DNA of 8,873 nt from Caldisericota bacterium (GTDB taxonomy: Bacteria > CAIJMQ01 > JAADFP01): contig JAADFP010000022.1 of the NCBI GenBank assembly GCA_013152825.1, positions 1 to 8,873 of the forward strand. The letters are read 5' to 3'. The notes beneath the pieces are model-generated. The model was not told where the DNA came from. It was given only the letters and a program-made list of their open reading frames with translations, and ran no database searches. A program made the translations under genes and the position numbers. Positions 5,764 through 8,873 of the stretch are shown one piece after another (the stretch's first letter is position 1; each line of letters begins with the position of its first letter).

Positions 5764-7842
5764 ATGCTGAAGGAAGTTATTAAGAGGGATGGGAGAATTG
5801 TTGAGTTTTCACCTGCCCGCATTGAGAGTGCTTTAAAAAAAGCGTTCGTATCCATAGAAAAAAGAGATGATGCACAGGCAATAAAAGGGCTACTTCAGAG
5901 AATTATCTTCTGCCTGCAACAAAAAGAAACTTCGAGAATCCACGTGGAAGAGATCCAGGATGTGGTAGAAGAGGTTCTGATGGAATCGGGGTTCAAAAAG
6001 ATTGCCCGTGCCTATATTCTCTACCGGGAAAAGAGAAGGGAACTAAGGGAAGGCAAGGAAATCCTGGGAGTAAGAGATGACCTAAAGCTTTCCTTCAATG
6101 CCTTGCGGGTTTTACAAAAGAGGTATCTGAGGAAAGATGAAAAAGGGAAAATCGTGGAAACTCCTTCCCAGATGTTTGAAAGAGTAGCCAGAACAATAGC
6201 AGAAGCGGAAAAAGAGTATGGGGAAGATGTGGGGAAGCGGGAGAAAATTTTCTTTGAGCTCATGCGTAATTTAGAATTCCTTCCCAACTCTCCTACCCTT
6301 ATGAATGCCGGTACTCCTCTGGGCCAGCTTTCTGCCTGTTTTGTGATACCGATAGAAGATTCCATGGAGGGGATATTCCGGGCCCTGCATCACATGGCTC
6401 TTATTCACCAATCAGGAGGCGGCACCGGGTTCTCCTTCTCTGCTCTGCGTCCCCGGGGAGATGTGGTGCAATCTACGGGTGGTATTGCCTCAGGGCCGGT
6501 CTCTTTTATGAAGATATTTGATACAGCCACCCAGGTAATAAAGCAGGGAGGCAGAAGAAGGGGAGCCAACATGGGAATCCTTTCCGTACACCATCCCGAT
6601 ATCCTTGAGTTCATAACCACGAAAGATACCCCGGGAGTCCTGGAAAACTTCAATATTTCCGTAGCTGTAACTGACCAATTCATGGAGGCGGTGAAACAGG
6701 ATAAGGATTATCCTTTAGTAAATCCCCGTACCGGTAAGGAGGTGAGAAGGCTAAAGGCCAGGGAGGTAATTAACCTTATTTCTTACCATGCCTGGAAAAA
6801 CGGGGACCCGGGAGTAGTGTGGATAGACGAGATAAACCGCTACAATCCCACTCCCCACCTGGGAAGAATAGAGGCTACCAATCCCTGTGCAGAACAACCC
6901 TTGCTTCCCTACGAGTCGTGCAACCTGGGCTCTATAAATCTTTCTCGCCTGTGTAAAGAGGGAAAGATAGACTGGGAAAGGATGGAGCAGGTTGTGGAAA
7001 TAGCAGTGAGGTTTTTGGACGATGTAATCGAGGTAAATAAATTTCCCATACCTGAGGTGGGAAAAATGACCCGTGCTAACCGAAAAATAGGGCTGGGAGT
7101 TATGGGCTTTGCCGATTTACTCATAAAACTAAATATCCCCTACAATACCGAGGAGGCAGAAAAGATAGCGGGTGAGATTATGCATTTTATACACAAGATA
7201 GCAGTACGCACTTCAGCAAAACTTGCAGAGAAAAGGGGGAATTTTCCCAGCTTCCCCGGCAGTATCTGGAATAAGAAAGGATTTAAGTATATGAGGAATG
7301 CTACCTTAACTACCATAGCTCCTACTGGCACGCTTTCCATAATTGCAGGAACTACCAGTGGAATTGAGCCTCTTTTTGCTATTGCTTATACCCGGGAAGT
7401 AATGGAGGGCAGTAAATTACTGGAGGTAAACCAGGATTTTTTGCATATAGCCAGGGAAAAAGGCTTTTATTCCCGGGAAATCATAGAGGAAGCTTCCCGC
7501 ACAGGCAGTTTAAAAAATATAAAAGGCATTCCTGAGAGTGTTAAAAAATTATTTGTTACTTCTTTTGATATTCCGCCTGCCTGGCATATAAGAATTCAGG
7601 CAGCATTCCAGAAACATACGGATAATGCTGTCTCTAAAACAATAAATTTCCCCCAGGAAGCAACTCCCGCTGAAATCAGGGAATCGTTCTATCTTGCCTA
7701 CAAGCGAAAATGCAGGGGATTGACGGTTTACCGGTATGGGTCAAAGAAAACCCAGGTTCTTTACCGGGGTGCTCCCCTGGAAAGGGACTTCCTACGAGTA
7801 GGGCCCGAGTTTACGGGCGAGTGCAGGGTGTGCGAAGTTTAG
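5764..7842 (+). CDS. nrdJ: Adenosylcobalamin-dependent (class II) ribonucleoside-diphosphate reductase
   Basis: This enzyme reduces ribonucleotides to deoxyribonucleotides using a thiyl radical generated from coenzyme B12, and needs no separate radical subunit. It is 692 residues long. An N-terminal ATP cone (about 3-95, starting VIKRDGRIVEF) gives allosteric control by ATP/dATP. The barrel follows: PNSPTLMNAG (174-183), first redox cysteine Cys192 in LSACF, specificity/active-site segment QSGGGTGFSFS (216-226), and NPCAEQP (373-379) with Asn373, thiyl-radical Cys375 and Glu377. Second redox cysteine Cys386 lies 11 residues on (ESCNLGSINL), a class II spacing. Phosphate-binding APTGTLSIIAGTTSGIEP is at 519-536. 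The C-terminus ends in CRVC (687-690), the shuttle pair that re-reduces the active site. ATG 5764 is the only start, since an in-frame TAA precedes it at 5758-5760, and no Shine-Dalgarno sequence is visible. The gene ends just before a strong terminator. Confidence 0.96.
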   Translation: MLKEVIKRDGRIVEFSPARIESALKKAFVSIEKRDDAQAIKGLLQRIIFCLQQKETSRIHVEEIQDVVEEVLMESGFKKIARAYILYREKRRELREGKEILGVRDDLKLSFNALRVLQKRYLRKDEKGKIVETPSQMFERVARTIAEAEKEYGEDVGKREKIFFELMRNLEFLPNSPTLMNAGTPLGQLSACFVIPIEDSMEGIFRALHHMALIHQSGGGTGFSFSALRPRGDVVQSTGGIASGPVSFMKIFDTATQVIKQGGRRRGANMGILSVHHPDILEFITTKDTPGVLENFNISVAVTDQFMEAVKQDKDYPLVNPRTGKEVRRLKAREVINLISYHAWKNGDPGVVWIDEINRYNPTPHLGRIEATNPCAEQPLLPYESCNLGSINLSRLCKEGKIDWERMEQVVEIAVRFLDDVIEVNKFPIPEVGKMTRANRKIGLGVMGFADLLIKLNIPYNTEEAEKIAGEIMHFIHKIAVRTSAKLAEKRGNFPSFPGSIWNKKGFKYMRNATLTTIAPTGTLSIIAGTTSGIEPLFAIAYTREVMEGSKLLEVNQDFLHIAREKGFYSREIIEEASRTGSLKNIKGIPESVKKLFVTSFDIPPAWHIRIQAAFQKHTDNAVSKTINFPQEATPAEIRESFYLAYKRKCRGLTVYRYGSKKTQVLYRGAPLERDFLRVGPEFTGECRVCEV

Positions 7843-7862
7843 GAGAGAGGGATTTTTATAAG

Positions 7863-7896
7863 AAAAAAGGGAGAGAAGCCTCTCTCCCTTTTTTTT
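7863..7896. terminator. Bidirectional intrinsic terminator between nrdJ and the tRNA gene
   Basis: A perfect 8-bp stem, GGGAGAGA (7869-7876) with TCTCTCCC (7881-7888), encloses the 4-base loop AGCC. It is flanked by A6 on the left (7863-7868) and T8 on the right (7889-7896). Read on the plus strand it ends nrdJ, whose stop codon is about 20 bases upstream. Read on the minus strand, the A6 becomes a T6 tract and ends the initiator tRNA transcript. It sits between the two convergent genes, as a shared terminator should. Confidence 0.92.
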
Positions 7897-7904
7897 ACTG
7901 ATAG

Positions 7905-7978
7905 TAGCGGGGCCTGGATTTGAACCAGGGACCTGTGGGTTATGAGCCCACCGAGCTACCGGACTGCTCCACCCCGCG
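7905..7978 (-). tRNA. Initiator tRNA-fMet (anticodon CAU)
   Basis: This is a 74-nt cloverleaf on the minus strand that carries formylmethionine for translation initiation. The acceptor 5' strand is CGCGGGG and the 3' strand CCCCGCT with discriminator A73. The D stem is GAGC/GCTC, the anticodon stem GTGGG/CCCAC, the loop CTCATAA, the variable loop AGGTC, and the T stem CCTGG/CCAGG with loop TTCAAAT. The anticodon CAT is the complement of 7942-7944. Three features mark it as initiator rather than elongator: position 1·72 is unpaired (C·U here, C·A in E. coli), the anticodon stem ends in three G-C pairs, and the D stem has A11-U24. The 3' CCA is not encoded (the gene continues CTA), so it must be added by nucleotidyltransferase. 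Confidence 0.97.
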
Positions 7979-7988
7979 ATCTGTACAT

Positions 7989-7997
7989 ATTATATCA
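7989..7997 (-). promoter_or_regulatory. Extended -10 promoter of the initiator tRNA
   Basis: On the minus strand TGATATAAT is a perfect extended -10 element (TG, one base, TATAAT). It ends 10 bases before the first base of the tRNA, which places transcription start at about 7982 with a 5' leader of only a few bases. There is no good -35 hexamer at 16-18 bp spacing; an A-rich run lies there instead, overlapping the end of the permease gene. An extended -10 can work without a -35. Confidence 0.7.
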
Positions 7998-8013
7998 CAG
8001 ATTTAGATTTTTT

Positions 8014-8838
8014 TTACCAGCGGATGCTTCTCTTCTGTAAACTGGTAATAGATAAAATAATGGCAAAGATAACACTTCCCACCAGCACTATAACCGCTCC
8101 GGAAGGAGCATCTACAAGATAAGAAACAAAGAGCCCCCCTATTACTGTTGCTTCTCCTATAATCAATGAGTTTATCAACAGTCGCCGGAAGGAGCGAGAG
8201 AAAAGTTTTGCGGTAATGGGCGGAATTATCAGGATAGCACTTACCAGGACAATGCCCAGTAGTTTCAAGCCTAAAACAATAGTTACAGCCAGGAATATAT
8301 AGAAGAAAAATTCCAGAATCTCCACCTTTAAACCCTGCAGGTAGGCTTCCTCCCTATCCAGAATGATCAGAGTAATGGAACGACGGAATACAAGCAGGAA
8401 GAATATCACCAGTATTCCGAAAATCACAGTTACCAGAATATCTTCCCAGGAAAGGGAAAGGATGTTGCCGAAGAGAAAACTCACCAGTTCAGGCTGGTAC
8501 CCCCTTTTTAAACTGATGATGAGAATTCCCAGAGCCATACCAAAAGTGAAAATGAGACCGATAATTGCATCAGTAGGAATGGAAGTCTTTCGTTCCAGAA
8601 AGTATATGCCGGAAGTGAAGATCACGGCGGTTAAAAGTGCCAGCCAGAGAGGGTTTATGCCCAGGACTACTCCGATGGCAATTCCCGCCAGAGAAGCATG
8701 GGCAATGCCGTCACCGAAGAAAGATAGCCTCTTGAGAATAACGAATACCCCGTATAGAGAAAGCAGGAAGGCAGAAATGGCCCCTCCCAGTAATGCTTTT
8801 TGCATAAAGGGCAGGGTAAGTATTCCTCCTATTTCCAT
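8014..8838 (-). CDS. Metal-ion (zinc/manganese/iron) ABC transporter permease, ABC-3/ZnuB family
   Basis: This 274-residue inner-membrane protein is predicted to import a divalent metal, most likely zinc or manganese, with an ATPase and a periplasmic binding protein. It is hydrophobic throughout, with about eight or nine helices. ZnuB/MntB/TroC family signatures are PFMQKALLGG at the N-terminus (10-19), FGDGIAHASLAG (41-52, with His47), SIPTDAIIGLIF (86-97), SFLFGNIL (120-127), LLGIVLVSAILIIPP (193-207) and APSGAVIVL (244-252). ATG 8838 is supported by an AGGA about 8 bases upstream and by the normal N-terminus. It follows the preceding minus-strand gene by only 3 bp, which indicates an operon. 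The metal cannot be read from the permease alone; the binding protein and any Zur/Mur/Fur site would lie outside the window. Confidence 0.93.
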   Translation of the reverse strand: MEIGGILTLPFMQKALLGGAISAFLLSLYGVFVILKRLSFFGDGIAHASLAGIAIGVVLGINPLWLALLTAVIFTSGIYFLERKTSIPTDAIIGLIFTFGMALGILIISLKRGYQPELVSFLFGNILSLSWEDILVTVIFGILVIFFLLVFRRSITLIILDREEAYLQGLKVEILEFFFYIFLAVTIVLGLKLLGIVLVSAILIIPPITAKLFSRSFRRLLINSLIIGEATVIGGLFVSYLVDAPSGAVIVLVGSVIFAIILSITSLQKRSIRW

Positions 8839-8841
8839 GTT

Positions 8842-8873
8842 CTAAATCCTGTGCCCGTAGAGGATGCTCTCTT
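8842..8873 (-). CDS. C-terminal end of a minus-strand gene, probably the metal ABC transporter ATPase
   Basis: An open frame enters from the right edge and reads ESILYGHRI before TAG at 8844-8842, 3 bp ahead of the permease start. Tight spacing and gene order (ATPase then permease is common in znu/mnt/sit operons) suggest the ZnuC-type ATP-binding subunit. Only nine codons are visible, so the identity rests on context; it could be another gene of the same operon. Confidence 0.45.
   Translation of the reverse strand, partial: ESILYGHRI

Noticed and set aside
5748..5783. An 11-codon open frame starting at ATG 5748 and overlapping the nrdJ start, as a possible leader peptide.
   Set aside because: It has no ribosome binding site, its sequence is unremarkable, and no attenuator hairpin follows it.
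8363..8845. A 160-codon plus-strand open frame opposite the metal permease.
   Set aside because: It mirrors a clear ZnuB-family permease; its translation is rich in Arg, Lys, Met and Pro with no domain, typical of the reverse of a hydrophobic membrane protein gene.

Overview
The window is bacterial, with moderate GC and densely packed genes. The first gene is an OPX/Wza-type outer-membrane polysaccharide export protein, which points to a diderm (Gram-negative-type) cell. A class II, B12-dependent ribonucleotide reductase fits an anaerobic or microaerobic lifestyle. Frequent AGA/AGG arginine and ATA isoleucine codons are in keeping with a thermophile or an uncultivated anaerobic lineage. I cannot name the phylum from this sequence, and that lifestyle statement is inference.

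Positions 1-2860 (+) hold the end of an exopolysaccharide export and assembly operon: an OPX/SLBB export protein cut by the left edge, a Wzz/GumC-type co-polymerase with two membrane anchors and a long coiled coil, and a separate cytoplasmic tyrosine autokinase (BY-kinase). The last two genes overlap. Together they are a split version of Wzc: the membrane protein should activate the kinase, and phosphorylation cycling of its tyrosine tail should control polymer length and export through the OPX channel.

Positions 2960-5735 (+) hold a second cluster: an ABC ATPase, an ABC-2 permease overlapping it by 11 bp, and 18 bp later a membrane-anchored calcineurin-like metallophosphoesterase with an altered first metal motif. 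The ABC pair is an exporter of unknown substrate. The phosphoesterase is predicted to act outside the cytoplasm.

Positions 5764-7842 (+) encode a complete NrdJ-type ribonucleotide reductase with an N-terminal ATP cone and a C-terminal CxxC. A strong hairpin at 7863-7896 separates it from the convergent minus-strand genes and should terminate transcription in both directions.

On the minus strand, reading leftward from the right edge, are the last codons of an upstream gene (probably the transporter ATPase), a ZnuB/ABC-3 metal-ion permease (8838-8014), and an initiator tRNA-fMet (7978-7905) with its own extended -10 promoter.

No insertion sequence, CRISPR array, phage gene or clear sign of recent transfer is visible, and no gene-free stretch exceeds about 170 bases. 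I see no wholly new system. The least explained parts are the ABC-2/phosphoesterase cluster and some start-site and promoter details.
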